Source: Candidatus Omnitrophota bacterium
Lineage (GTDB): Bacteria > Hinthialibacterota > Hinthialibacteria > Hinthialibacterales > Hinthialibacteraceae
Direction of reading: 5' to 3'
NCBI GenBank assembly: GCA_003598175.1
Contig: QZKN01000181.1
Span: 1-64,000 of the forward strand
DNA: 64,000 nt
The notes below the pieces were generated by a model that was given only the letters and a program-made list of their open reading frames with translations, made no database searches and was not told where the DNA came from. Shown piece by piece: positions 27,701 to 36,420 of the stretch. Made by a program: the position numbers and the translations under genes. Positions within the stretch are counted from its first letter, which is position 1. Every line of letters begins with the position of its first letter.

Positions 27701-28327
27701 AGTATTGCGCAAACATCGCGGCAGGCAGGATTGATGTCCGAACTTCGTGAGAATGCTACGGAACGCGAAGGAAATGCGTCTGTAGCTGAGGCGCAGGGAA
27801 CGATCCGTGCGGGGAACCGTCCTTCGGAGCAAGAATCGCAGGATACCTCACGACAACAGGGCAATCCGGAGCGAGATGCCAATCCCCGATCGGCGCCGAG
27901 TTTACAGGCCGGTGAACGTGGGGAAGAATATCGAAACGGAGAGCGCTTTGAAGGGAGTGGCGGCCCCCCATCGATGCAACGCTTCATCGAATCGGATTAT
28001 CGGGAATGGCTGGAGTCGCTGCGCAATGCGGAGCAACTGCTGCCGGGTGAAAGGCCTTATAGACAACATTTATCGGAAATACGCGAAGAGATCGAGGCCA
28101 TGCGGCTGGGATTTCGCCAAACCCGGCAACCGCCCAAATATGATTTATTTTTGGAACACGTCGAGCGTCCCGCCGTGGCTATCGCAAGACAGTTGGAACA
28201 GGAAATCGAACGATTGGTATCCGAACAGGAATTCGTGTTGATGGACGAAGACCGCGTCCCTGTCAGTTATCAGAAATCCGTCGCCGATTATTTCAAATCG
28301 CTGACCGAAGATGAAACGTCGCATTGA
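24743..28327 (+). CDS. Giant membrane protein with C-terminal coiled coils (DUF4175-like)
   Basis: 1194 residues. TM segments lie at ~30-53, ~58-76 and ~150-170. An extracytoplasmic part (~190-500) has Ig-like beta repeats (VDSIDVTYHYPAYLGLEAKE). From ~530 to ~1010 it is rich in Q/E/R heptads forming very long coiled coils, with a low-complexity Q/G/R stretch around 640-655 and a polar linker at ~1010-1075. Resemblance to DUF4175 proteins of MoxR loci is by architecture and context. It begins 12 bases after the vWA gene and its TGA overlaps the next ATG. Probably a long envelope-spanning structural component. Confidence 0.8.
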   Translation: MNTDLPISKELNYKIHLVAHQYQRALLLRRWLRFGLISLGCILLFTLFLFLFHEFGWPRVGLLLLFLLTESIAFWFTLIAPSRKSVTLEQIAFYIEEHHPELENRIVTAVSLNDGRREGTSAEIIERFFQESKDHIHRFTFFELLDTGVIFRMSWILALFVLISLSVFIWFRNLWTPDSMRFSWRESVGPVIGDFTVKPGNIRVRKGYRQVILCEFGRMDEKATIHWRTQEGNWNSDDMKKSLSDHIFHHTFETIQNTIPYRVHVGRWQSETYTITVRIPPRVDSIDVTYHYPAYLGLEAKETPNGGNLTVIEGTRVVLHVWVNKKLEKAELRLGEGERFLMDERADHLWEFSFIPVSHDSYSIHLTDLEGEASEFDAKYDIRVQPDKLPEIQIDFPRQDYEVTLLEEVPFDFRVRDDFGVTKFGIQYEIVGKEPVRLAISSPGENETEIHGEYLLYLEEQELEVGDVITWSIWANDGKPDRSEYEQLGDPYFLEIRPFRRMFEEAISNAGANRRQNDGRQGGEGREAADQKDIIIAIWNLRREFRQMEVDKYVETRSNIIEAQQQALTNMSESGSLTDGENQFLLVQIRQAMKDTLDALRASEPPDPSEKLTEASRHAQKAYQLIQKREPDRSQIQQQRGQRGQAGNQGRPEISELELNRRRNFYEQERNTQSQLEETHESLNKIKELAQRQKNINEEISKLISELQKEEAEEERKRRLEQLQEEEQRNLENLDELERDLAMGNLQDPQIRESLRRLQDAREQMNRSLENLEKQELQPARMSGARAMNALNDMQDQLRQYSRHAAAQRMAELQQRMNVMVEKQQSIRDRVTVLKEEEDLPSMTLNPEMDAEKEAIREEKNELSQEFLDAITMANDLAERSDQSQNLLSSKLSDWVRQTSQKGIVEDINQEERLPLIHYGIWERAIEQENIILDKIREAATDLNRLSNFMIENDLEAMRMALEQLREVIPADAERGQIARADVDSASIAQTSRQAGLMSELRENATEREGNASVAEAQGTIRAGNRPSEQESQDTSRQQGNPERDANPRSAPSLQAGERGEEYRNGERFEGSGGPPSMQRFIESDYREWLESLRNAEQLLPGERPYRQHLSEIREEIEAMRLGFRQTRQPPKYDLFLEHVERPAVAIARQLEQEIERLVSEQEFVLMDEDRVPVSYQKSVADYFKSLTEDETSH

Positions 28328-30771
28328 TGATGAACAATCATTTCAAAGAATGGATGGCGGGCAGCCGCATCGATGAACTGGTCGATACGCATTTCATCGT
28401 GAATGCGCCGTTGGGTATTTTTACGTATTTGATGGTTGTCGTGGTGGGCGGGTTGCTGTTATTTTTGTATTATCGTCCACGCTTGACCGGCTTGAAACCG
28501 GCGATGCGTGTTTGGCTGATGGTTTCTCGCGCCGCGATCTTTGGGATTCTTTTCCTGTTGCTGCTGGATGTTTGCCTTGTCGGCTATCGGATCGAGCCCG
28601 GCGACCGGTATGTGATTCTGCTATTTGATGATTCAAAGAGTATGCGCGTATTCGGCGACGACGGCCGCTCGCGGGGAGAACGGTTGCTCGATGTGTATGA
28701 AAATAGTAAATCTGCGTTTGAAGAACGATTGCAGAAAAAATTCAAACTGGCTCGCTATCGATTTGGGGAAAGTCTCGAAATTCTCGAGGCGATAACGAAA
28801 TTGGATTTCTCACAAACCGAAACGGATTTGATTCATGCCGTGCGGGAATCCTTGCAAGAATTCGAAGGAATCGACCTAGCCGGTATCGTTTTGTTTTCGG
28901 ATGGAATTCAACAAACAACGAGGCTGTCGCTTTCTCTCGATTCTGATTTGTTTAATAATGTTCCCACTTTTGTAGTAGGAACGGACAACGAATCGAATTG
29001 GCAGGATCTGCGCATCCATCGCATCGGCGTCAAACGTTCCCATTTCGATCGCAGTCCGGTTCTACTCGATGTGGAACTGCAGGCGGATGGTTTGAAGGGA
29101 GAATCCGCGATGATCGAAGTGATCGAACAGAATAAAATCGTTGTGTCGAAGATGCGGGAAATCACGGAAGATGCGCAACTCAGTCAAGTCCGTCTCGAGT
29201 TTGTACCGGAAAAAAGCGGTTGGATCGATTATGAAGTGCGCGTCCGTGTGGCGGAGCCTGGAAGCGATACCAATGAGGAATTGGTGAAAACCGACTTGAA
29301 TCCGAACAAAGAACGAGTACTCGAAAATAATTGTAAATCCTTTCTGATCGATAACACGGAAAAAACATATCGTATTCTTTTTTACAGCGGCAGGCCGAAT
29401 TGGGAACATAAATTTGTTCGGCGTTCGCTGCTGGAAGACAAGCAATTGGAGGTAAGAAGTTTGATTCTCCTGTCGCGCGCCGAGCGACAATTCGTCTATC
29501 GCGGCGCGCGCACGACGGTCACAAATCCTTTATATGATGGATTCGAGAGCGACCAGGAAAAATACGGACGGTATGACGAGCCCATCTTTTTACGATTGGG
29601 CGTTGAGGAAAGCGAATTGGTGAAGGGATACCCCAAACAGGCGGAGGAATTGTTTTCCTATCATCTCATTATCATGAACGAAATGGAGCCGCAGGATTTT
29701 ACGACCGGTCAGTTGGAATTGACTCGCGATTTTGTGGACAAACGCGGAGGAGCGCTGTTGCTGCTTGGCGGGAAACGAGCATTCATCCAGGGACGCTTTG
29801 CCGGCAGCGTGTTCGAGTCAATGTTTCCCGTCCTGCTTTTGAGTTCATCCGGCAATACAAATTTCAACAGTTTACAGGAACTTTTTTCAGTCAGGCCGAC
29901 AGTCGAAGGCGAAATTTCCGGCGCATGGACGCTTTCATCCGATCCGGCGGATGATCGAAATCTTTGGCAGGAAATGCCGGAATTATTTGGTTTGAATCGG
30001 TTCGCATTGACGCGGCCGGGCGCATCGGTTTGGGCGCGCGCGCGAATCGACGATTCGGATGGAGATGACGCTCCCGTGTTTATTCTGCAGCGGTATGGCA
30101 ATGGCAAATGCGCGATCCTGGCTACAGGAGAAACCTGGCAGTGGCAAATGCAACGGGAGACAGAGGACAACGCGCACGAACGCTTGTGGCGGCAGATGGT
30201 TCGCAGTCTGGTTGCGGATGTTCCCGCGCCGATCATGTTGCGCGAACGAAAAGATGAATATCGTTTGGATGCGCGCGATACCATCAATTTGTATATCCGC
30301 GACCGCTTTTTCGATGAGGGGGAAGGAGCGCGGGTGGATGTGACGATTACAACGCCATCCGGGCAAAGACTTCCACTCGATGTGGAGGAATCCATTCAGG
30401 AAATCGGTGTGTTTGCAGCGGAGTGGAACCCAGCGGAAGTGGGAATGCATCAATTAACCATGCAAGCAATGGATGCGGAAGGCAATGAACTGGGTTCGCT
30501 GGAGGAAGCGTTTATGGTGAATCCCGATCATCGGGAGTTTGATAACGCTCGTTATGATCCGGCATTTTTACGAGAACTGGCTGAGAAATCCGGTGGGAAA
30601 TTTTTTTCCTTGTCGCAGCTGGCTGACGTCGCCGATCAAATTCCCTTTTCGCCGGGACGGGAATCGGAAGTTGTTCGTCTACAGATTTGGCATAATCCTG
30701 CTTTTCTCATCCTGCTGTTCATTTTCATGACATCGGAATGGTATTTAAGGCGACGGCGAGGATTGCCATGA
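28327..30771 (+). CDS. Membrane vWA/glutamine-amidotransferase-like protein
   Basis: 814 residues from the ATG that shares one base with the preceding TGA. TM segments lie at ~32-52 and ~60-83. A vWA-like domain has VILLFDDSKSMRVFG (MIDAS D-x-S-x-S with one change: DDSKS). A middle domain resembles the class I glutamine-amidotransferase fold seen in such loci (ILFYSGRPNWEHKFVRR), without a clear catalytic triad. Ig-like strands precede a final TM (NPAFLILLFIFMTSEWYL) and a basic tail. It is the second vWA membrane protein of the block, arranged like BatA/BatB pairs in Bacteroidetes. Its stop overlaps the next gene by ATGA. Confidence 0.85.
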   Translation: MMNNHFKEWMAGSRIDELVDTHFIVNAPLGIFTYLMVVVVGGLLLFLYYRPRLTGLKPAMRVWLMVSRAAIFGILFLLLLDVCLVGYRIEPGDRYVILLFDDSKSMRVFGDDGRSRGERLLDVYENSKSAFEERLQKKFKLARYRFGESLEILEAITKLDFSQTETDLIHAVRESLQEFEGIDLAGIVLFSDGIQQTTRLSLSLDSDLFNNVPTFVVGTDNESNWQDLRIHRIGVKRSHFDRSPVLLDVELQADGLKGESAMIEVIEQNKIVVSKMREITEDAQLSQVRLEFVPEKSGWIDYEVRVRVAEPGSDTNEELVKTDLNPNKERVLENNCKSFLIDNTEKTYRILFYSGRPNWEHKFVRRSLLEDKQLEVRSLILLSRAERQFVYRGARTTVTNPLYDGFESDQEKYGRYDEPIFLRLGVEESELVKGYPKQAEELFSYHLIIMNEMEPQDFTTGQLELTRDFVDKRGGALLLLGGKRAFIQGRFAGSVFESMFPVLLLSSSGNTNFNSLQELFSVRPTVEGEISGAWTLSSDPADDRNLWQEMPELFGLNRFALTRPGASVWARARIDDSDGDDAPVFILQRYGNGKCAILATGETWQWQMQRETEDNAHERLWRQMVRSLVADVPAPIMLRERKDEYRLDARDTINLYIRDRFFDEGEGARVDVTITTPSGQRLPLDVEESIQEIGVFAAEWNPAEVGMHQLTMQAMDAEGNELGSLEEAFMVNPDHREFDNARYDPAFLRELAEKSGGKFFSLSQLADVADQIPFSPGRESEVVRLQIWHNPAFLILLFIFMTSEWYLRRRRGLP

Positions 30772-31823
30772 AACGATGGTTCGATTCATCAAGGTATTCA
30801 ATGAGGCTTGTTGTTGTCATTTTGCTTTGTTTTGTCGCAATTGGGAACACATGTGCAGACTCCTATGCGTTAATCGTTGGCGGAAGCGGAGGAGACGCGG
30901 CGTATCAAAGTAAATTCGAGGATTGGGGAACTCGCCTGCAGCGAGCATTGATCGATATTGCGGAATTTCGTGAAACTCATGTTGTCAGGATGATGGAGAA
31001 TATCAAGCATGGCACGCAAACTCATTGTGTAAGCACAATCGAGAATCTGAAAACCTATTTTGATCAAACAGCGCAAAAAATTACTAACGATGATATATTT
31101 TTTGTTTTTCTGATCGGTCATGGCAGTTATTTGCGTGAAATCTCGAAATTTCATCTTCCCGGACCGGATTTAACCGCCGCTGAATTGAATACGTTTCTTG
31201 CGAATGTGAATGCGAAGCTCATTGTAGTTGTGAACGCCTCGTCAAGCAGCGCCGGATTTATCAACGAACTCAGCGGTTTGCGACGAGTCATTTGTACCGC
31301 CACGCACAACGTCAACGAGATCAATGCGACCGAGTTTATGGAGTTTTTTCTGTGTGGATTGGAAGAGGGGAGTGCGGATCAAAATCGGGACGAACGCGTC
31401 TCGGTGCTGGAAGCGTGCCGCCAGGCGGCTCTCTTAACGGAACAATGGTATGGTGAGCAGGGGCTGCTTGCAACCGAACACGCGATTTTGGACGACAACG
31501 GCGACGGTCTTGGTACAAGGCTGTTCGTTCAGGAAGAAGACAGGGATCCGTCCGCGCTTGCAAGCCATTCCAATTTGAACGAGGATGGAGCGATTGCAGA
31601 TCGATGTTTCATAAAAGAATTTTCCTTCCCGCCTGCCGTACCGCGTGAATTGATCGATACGTATCTTTCCCTGATGAATCAAATCGATGATTGGAAGCGG
31701 AAAAAGAGTTCGATGGAGGTCGATCCGTATTATCAGGAGTTGGAGACGTTGTTGATCGAGGCGGCCAAAACCAATCGTGCAATCAAGCGACATTTCGCGA
31801 ATCATGAAACATCCGCCCAATAA
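30768..31823 (+). CDS. Exported caspase/C13-like protein, apparently lacking the catalytic Cys
   Basis: 351 residues with a signal peptide (~12-31, ending TCADSYALIVGG). The domain begins with the ALIVGG strand typical of caspase-like and legumain-like hydrolases. The catalytic His is present in FFVFLIGHGSY. The strand that normally ends DACxSG reads VVVNASSSSAGF, so the expected Cys is Ser and the preceding Asp is Asn. A Ca-binding-like DDNGDGLGT loop follows. It is probably a pseudopeptidase that binds a partner rather than cutting. It is the last gene of the MoxR block (ATGA overlap), 52 bases before a convergent gene. Confidence 0.75.
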   Translation: MKRWFDSSRYSMRLVVVILLCFVAIGNTCADSYALIVGGSGGDAAYQSKFEDWGTRLQRALIDIAEFRETHVVRMMENIKHGTQTHCVSTIENLKTYFDQTAQKITNDDIFFVFLIGHGSYLREISKFHLPGPDLTAAELNTFLANVNAKLIVVVNASSSSAGFINELSGLRRVICTATHNVNEINATEFMEFFLCGLEEGSADQNRDERVSVLEACRQAALLTEQWYGEQGLLATEHAILDDNGDGLGTRLFVQEEDRDPSALASHSNLNEDGAIADRCFIKEFSFPPAVPRELIDTYLSLMNQIDDWKRKKSSMEVDPYYQELETLLIEAAKTNRAIKRHFANHETSAQ

Positions 31824-31875
31824 AAAGTACGGCATCGATGATTTGATCACGTATAGACAGATACTTCGCTTGGAT

Positions 31876-34410
31876 TCAATGGGATTCGGCGACCGTCAAA
31901 CGAAAAGTCCGGATTTGCTGTTTTTCGAAATTGGCGGAGAGGCCGGCTGCATGAACCGGTTGTTTTTCTTCATCCGTTTCCAAATGTGTCACGGCATATG
32001 CGCTTTTTATGGGAAATGCATTCAGCTGAATTTCAGACGTCTGATTGGCGTCCGATACGTTCCATAATCGAGTGATCATTCCCGTATGGATTCCCTCTTC
32101 CGCGGGTTTGATCGCCCATAACAATAGATTTGGATTGGAAACGGAGATGAGCGAATACTTCGTTTGCGAAAGTCTGGGTTTATTGCCAGTCACCTTGCCG
32201 CAGAGAAGAGGATTTTGGTGTTCCAGGCTGAATTTCATGGCGGAAACCGGATCGTATTTTGTATGGGTGCGCAATGCGAATCGATGAAGAAAATGTTGAT
32301 CCCCGCCTTGATCGTGAATTCCCAAATTTCTGCCGTCGATTTGCCCGCCGATCAACGCATACATGATGGGAGTATTGCCATCCAACAATTTCACTTTGCT
32401 GTTTCCCAGTTTGAAATAAAAACTATCCGCGTTGGAGAGAGTGACGCCGGCGTTTCTCTCGCCGGTCATATCGGCGAAATGATTCAGCGTCAGCCAATCG
32501 TAACGGGCGCTTCGCGTTGCATACTGCCCACCGTCCGTCGTCAGCCTTGCCTTTGCAATCGCTCCGACTTCTTCGTGATGCACGACGGGTGAATCAAGGT
32601 TGAAGGCGAATCCGTACGTATACACATCGCTGAAGTTTTGGATGATTTCGTTTTTAATGTCGATGCGGTCGCTGTCACGGAAAAGTGTGATGCTTGAAAC
32701 ACGTTGCAATGGGGCGGAGGATAGGGCTTTGATCGACGCGGAAACCGGTCCGGCGTGTTCGATCTGCAAAGCGCCGGTGGCGGAACCGATATCGTTGATC
32801 CAGCGATCATTGACCTGTCTGGCGTATTCTCGATTTGCCTGTCTTTTGTCGATGAGGCTGGTTATGGCGCCGCTCGGTGATAATTCGATGCGGTATACAT
32901 CGTTTTCGATCCTATGGTTTTGTATTGTAATGGTGTCCTTGAATTCTTTTCCTTTCCCATTTCGTATTTCATAGATTTTATAACCAATCGGGGGAATGTC
33001 TTTGGCCAGGATCCGTAAATGGGTTTGTTTGTTGGCGGTAATGAGTTGTGAAGGAACCTCTTTGCCGTTATCCACATCCACCACATGAACGAATTTCGGT
33101 GATGAAAAGGAGAAATCCGCATAATCGGTGCGACTCCAGCTTAACGGATTGAAGACGAAAAAGCGTTCTTTCGCTTCGGGATTCGCAATCATTTCGCCAA
33201 ATCGCCGCATTCCGTCGTTGTAGAGTGTATTGACATAGGAATGGATGCCGTCCGCAATTTTTCGTTGCCAGGCGGCGCGATCTTCCCGTGGAACCGGGCC
33301 GTCGCCGGTCCAACTATGTTCCACGTAAAGGCCGAGATTGATAAAGCACCGTTCCCTTTGTTCTTCGCGGCCATTCATGAAGGTCGGATCGTGGAGGCTG
33401 ATGATGGCGGCCAACGCCTCGGCGGCGCGAAGGGTTTCGACGGAGCGTTTCACACTGGCCGAGACTTCCGCCATCGATGCCCATAACAGTTCCCATTCGT
33501 TTCCATAACTATAATCGACAGCAGGAAGCGTTTTTCCATAGTGCTGTTCGAAATCTTCAAAAAAATCGAGCATATTGCTGACAATGACGCGATGGTTGTC
33601 GTCGGAAAGATGTTGGGCGGCAAATACGAATTCATCGTTTCTCGTTTCCAGATCGTCCCATCCTTTGCCAAAACAGCCAATAATAGGGAAAGGGTACCTC
33701 TTTTGAAATTCGGGATCGAACGAAACGTAATTGACGATTCCCCAGGGATCGCGCGCTTCCGCGTAACCGCCCATGCTTTGGTTGTTTTTCAGCATGGAAT
33801 TCCATTTGACCAGAATTTTTTGGCCGTCCGGACCGGTCCAGTCATAGATTTCGTGTTCGCGGTTTGCCGCATCGGGAATCCGCGACGCGCATTGGCAGAT
33901 TCCTTTCCAACTGTATTTCGCTCCCGCCCCCGCGAAGAGTGATGCGAGTCCCCACGGCAGCGTCTGGTTTTCCATCGACTGCGCCATGCGAAAGCGGATA
34001 CCGTAACGACGCTCCAACGAGCCTGCATAGTACAGGCTGCGCAGGATCGCTTCTGTCGGTAATCCGCCATAACAACAGCATAAGGTGTTCATCGGCGCAG
34101 AAATGTGTCCACTTTTAATCTGGCCAATGAGATGTGCGAATTCATCTTCTGATTTATATTGTTCATAAACCCATAGCCAATAGCTGCCGTCGCAGACAAA
34201 GCGGCTTTGGAAATCAGGAGGGTTGTCTTTTGTTTTTTCGGCCAGGTCCAAATAATAATCCTGCATGCGAACAAACGCGTCATGATAGGTTTTTTCATCC
34301 GCTGACCACAGCATGTCGGTGTGATCGTCGCAGGCGATGTAAATCCTTTTCGGTTGCGCATGCGCGAAAAGGGGCAGACATAAAATAAGCAAGAAGCAAA
34401 GTTTTTTCAT
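31876..34410 (-). CDS. Exported GH38-like glycoside hydrolase
   Basis: 844 residues from the ATG with GAGG 6 bases upstream. A signal peptide (~1-19) ends FAHAQ. The N-terminal domain starts IYIACDDHTDMLWSADE, equivalent to the H-x-D zinc motif of GH38 alpha-mannosidases. The C-terminal half (~440-840) has the beta-sandwich of GH38 proteins. The segment where the nucleophile Asp normally sits (PDSFG-like) reads QSMENQTLPWG here, so activity or specificity may differ. Probably periplasmic or secreted. It is convergent with the MoxR block and near other carbohydrate genes. Confidence 0.75.
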   Translation of the reverse strand: MKKLCFLLILCLPLFAHAQPKRIYIACDDHTDMLWSADEKTYHDAFVRMQDYYLDLAEKTKDNPPDFQSRFVCDGSYWLWVYEQYKSEDEFAHLIGQIKSGHISAPMNTLCCCYGGLPTEAILRSLYYAGSLERRYGIRFRMAQSMENQTLPWGLASLFAGAGAKYSWKGICQCASRIPDAANREHEIYDWTGPDGQKILVKWNSMLKNNQSMGGYAEARDPWGIVNYVSFDPEFQKRYPFPIIGCFGKGWDDLETRNDEFVFAAQHLSDDNHRVIVSNMLDFFEDFEQHYGKTLPAVDYSYGNEWELLWASMAEVSASVKRSVETLRAAEALAAIISLHDPTFMNGREEQRERCFINLGLYVEHSWTGDGPVPREDRAAWQRKIADGIHSYVNTLYNDGMRRFGEMIANPEAKERFFVFNPLSWSRTDYADFSFSSPKFVHVVDVDNGKEVPSQLITANKQTHLRILAKDIPPIGYKIYEIRNGKGKEFKDTITIQNHRIENDVYRIELSPSGAITSLIDKRQANREYARQVNDRWINDIGSATGALQIEHAGPVSASIKALSSAPLQRVSSITLFRDSDRIDIKNEIIQNFSDVYTYGFAFNLDSPVVHHEEVGAIAKARLTTDGGQYATRSARYDWLTLNHFADMTGERNAGVTLSNADSFYFKLGNSKVKLLDGNTPIMYALIGGQIDGRNLGIHDQGGDQHFLHRFALRTHTKYDPVSAMKFSLEHQNPLLCGKVTGNKPRLSQTKYSLISVSNPNLLLWAIKPAEEGIHTGMITRLWNVSDANQTSEIQLNAFPIKSAYAVTHLETDEEKQPVHAAGLSANFEKQQIRTFRLTVAESH

Positions 34411-34546
34411 AGGATGCCTCACAGCACGTTAGTGTTTGTGTATTGCGATTACAATACTGAAAAATGGGGGAAAAAGAAATGGGGGGAAAGAGGATTGTAT
34501 TAATTAAATCGGTTCCGGAATTGTGGAATGAATAGGAAATGGATGG

Positions 34547-35074
34547 TCAAAGGAGCCTGTCACCATCTTGAAAACCACTCGTGGTAAATTTTGATATCAG
34601 GCATTTCGAAATCTTTCCATTTTCGAAACAGATGATCCCGTACCCGAATATATTCGTATTGTCGATTTTGTTTTTCTGCGAAGAGATTTCCTGCGCCCTT
34701 TCGCTTCCCGGCCAATAAAACGTGATACGATCGTCGTAGGCCATAAACTCATTCATCACCATTGTGTAGTTGGGGATGCTTGTGAACAGTTCCAATAATT
34801 TTGTTCGCAAGGATTCCCGCCCTACCAAAGATTCCTTTTGTTCCGAATCGGTGTAAATCCGGCAATCACCGCTCACAAATTCGGAGAGGCGCTCCACTTT
34901 TCCTTTTAACAAAATTTCACTGACGAAAAGATCAAATCGTTCTTTTGTTTCCCGCGCATGTTCACCGAAATATTGTTGCGTCTCGGGTTCCGTGGTTTCC
35001 ATGCCGGTTATGATCAGAACGATGAACAGCATTGCGAGAATGCTCATCACGAGTAAGAGGATGAGTTCTTTCAT
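34547..35074 (-). CDS. Membrane-anchored NTF2/SnoaL-like protein
   Basis: 175 residues from MKELILLLV; AAAGGAG lies 8 bases upstream of this ATG. The TM helix (~4-24: ILLLVMSILAMLFIVLIIT) is followed by an exported domain. The domain has the cone-shaped NTF2-like pattern: helices (ERFDLFVSEILLKGKVERLSEFV), then strands (RIYTDSEQKE, YTMVMNEFMAYDDRITFYWPG, GYGIICFENGKISKCL). No catalytic dyad is recognisable. Function unknown; it is transcribed alone and divergent from the sugar-isomerase-like gene. Confidence 0.65.
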   Translation of the reverse strand: MKELILLLVMSILAMLFIVLIITGMETTEPETQQYFGEHARETKERFDLFVSEILLKGKVERLSEFVSGDCRIYTDSEQKESLVGRESLRTKLLELFTSIPNYTMVMNEFMAYDDRITFYWPGSERAQEISSQKNKIDNTNIFGYGIICFENGKISKCLISKFTTSGFQDGDRLL

Positions 35075-35441
35075 TGGATGGACTCCTTTGCAATAGTACC
35101 GCGTTGGTTTGAGGATTTTTCCGGTCATTCAAAAAATCGAATGACAATAGGATCCCCATCGTATTACACGAAACAGAATGAAAACAAGAATCCTCCCAAC
35201 AAAACTGCAACGTAGCCGTACCAAATCCGGTTATCCGTGGTTGATTAGGTTTGATGAGAATCGGCTATCGATTCAAGATTCAAATGATTCGAACGATTTC
35301 ACTCCAATCAATCGGTTTTGATTTTACAATAGGAAAATAGGGAAAAATTGTCAACAAAAAATGATTTCGATTGAAAACTTCCACCCCGACAGGAACCGTG
35401 ATATCGTGTAGTATCCGATTTTATCTGAGGTGAAAAGAATA
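35075..35441. other. Divergent intergenic region
   Basis: 367 bases, A+T-rich, between the NTF2-like and sugar-isomerase-like genes. Promoters for both directions are expected. I see no convincing -35/-10 pair and no strong palindrome. Confidence 0.4.
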
Positions 35442-36413
35442 ATGACAAAATCAAAAATACAACGACGTGAGTTTTTAGGACGAGGGACTCTGGCCGCCGC
35501 CGGATTGTCGCTGGGCGCGGTAACCGCCGCGAATGCCGCGCAATCCGGAAAACAGGCGGATGCTTCCGGCATGAAAGTGGGGATTAACCTGCTTTTGTGG
35601 ACGGCGAATCCGACTGTTGAAAACTTCGCTTTGTTGGATACGTTGAAAGCCTGGGGGTTCGACGGCGCGGAGTTCCCCATGTTTGACCCCAGCGGCCGGC
35701 ATTGGGCAGAATTGGGAAAGCATTGTGACGAAGTGGGGTTGGGACGGACAGTTTGCCTATGTGTTCCCGCTGACGCCAATCCGGTCAGTCCGGATGCTGC
35801 CGTGCGGAAAGCGGCAATTGATTTTTTGAAGAAAGGAATCGATTGTGCGCACGAACTGGGCGCGAGATTGATATGCGGGCCGTTTTATGCGCCGGTCGGT
35901 CATCTGGTTGGGCGTGGACGAACGGATGACGAGTTCCACTATGCGGTTGAAGTAATTCGGGAAGCGGCCGAGTATGCGGCGAAGGCGAAGATCGATCTGG
36001 CGCACGAACCGCTCAATCGATTTGAAACGTATGTCATCAATAGCCAGGAAGACGGATGCAAACTGGTCGATGCGGTGGGAAAGCCGAATTTCGGTTTGCA
36101 TTTCGATACCTTCCATTCGCATATCGAAGAAAAAAATATCGGAAAAGCGATTCGCAATGCAGGAAAACGCATTCTTCACGTGCATATTTCCGAAAACGAC
36201 CGTAGTACCCCAGGTACGGGTCTGGTTCATTGGGCCGAAACGTTTTCGGCGTTGAAAGCAATCGGCTATAACCGCTGGATGACAATCGAAGCCTTCGGCC
36301 GCGCCTTGCCGGAAGTGGCCGCGGCGACTTGTATTTGGCGGAAAATGTTTGAAAACGAGGAACAATTGGCGAAAGACGGTTTAAAATTTATCCGCAAGAG
36401 TTGGGCGGAGTAA
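35442..36413 (+). CDS. Tat-exported sugar-phosphate isomerase/epimerase-like TIM barrel
   Basis: 323 residues. A Tat signal (QRREFLGRGTLAAAGLSLGA) ends near NAAQS. The mature part is the xylose-isomerase/AP-endonuclease-2 type TIM barrel: GINLLLWTANPTVEN, WGFDGAEFPMF, ID-LAHEPLNRFETY (metal Glu), GLHFDTFHSHIEEK (metal Asp/His), HVHISENDRSTPGTG and WMTIEAFG. Metal ligands look intact, so an epimerase or isomerase on free sugars is likely. GAGGT precedes the ATG by about 10 bases. It is convergent with the DUF4091 gene, 8 bases apart. Confidence 0.88.
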   Translation: MTKSKIQRREFLGRGTLAAAGLSLGAVTAANAAQSGKQADASGMKVGINLLLWTANPTVENFALLDTLKAWGFDGAEFPMFDPSGRHWAELGKHCDEVGLGRTVCLCVPADANPVSPDAAVRKAAIDFLKKGIDCAHELGARLICGPFYAPVGHLVGRGRTDDEFHYAVEVIREAAEYAAKAKIDLAHEPLNRFETYVINSQEDGCKLVDAVGKPNFGLHFDTFHSHIEEKNIGKAIRNAGKRILHVHISENDRSTPGTGLVHWAETFSALKAIGYNRWMTIEAFGRALPEVAAATCIWRKMFENEEQLAKDGLKFIRKSWAE

Positions 36414-36420
36414 GGACAGC

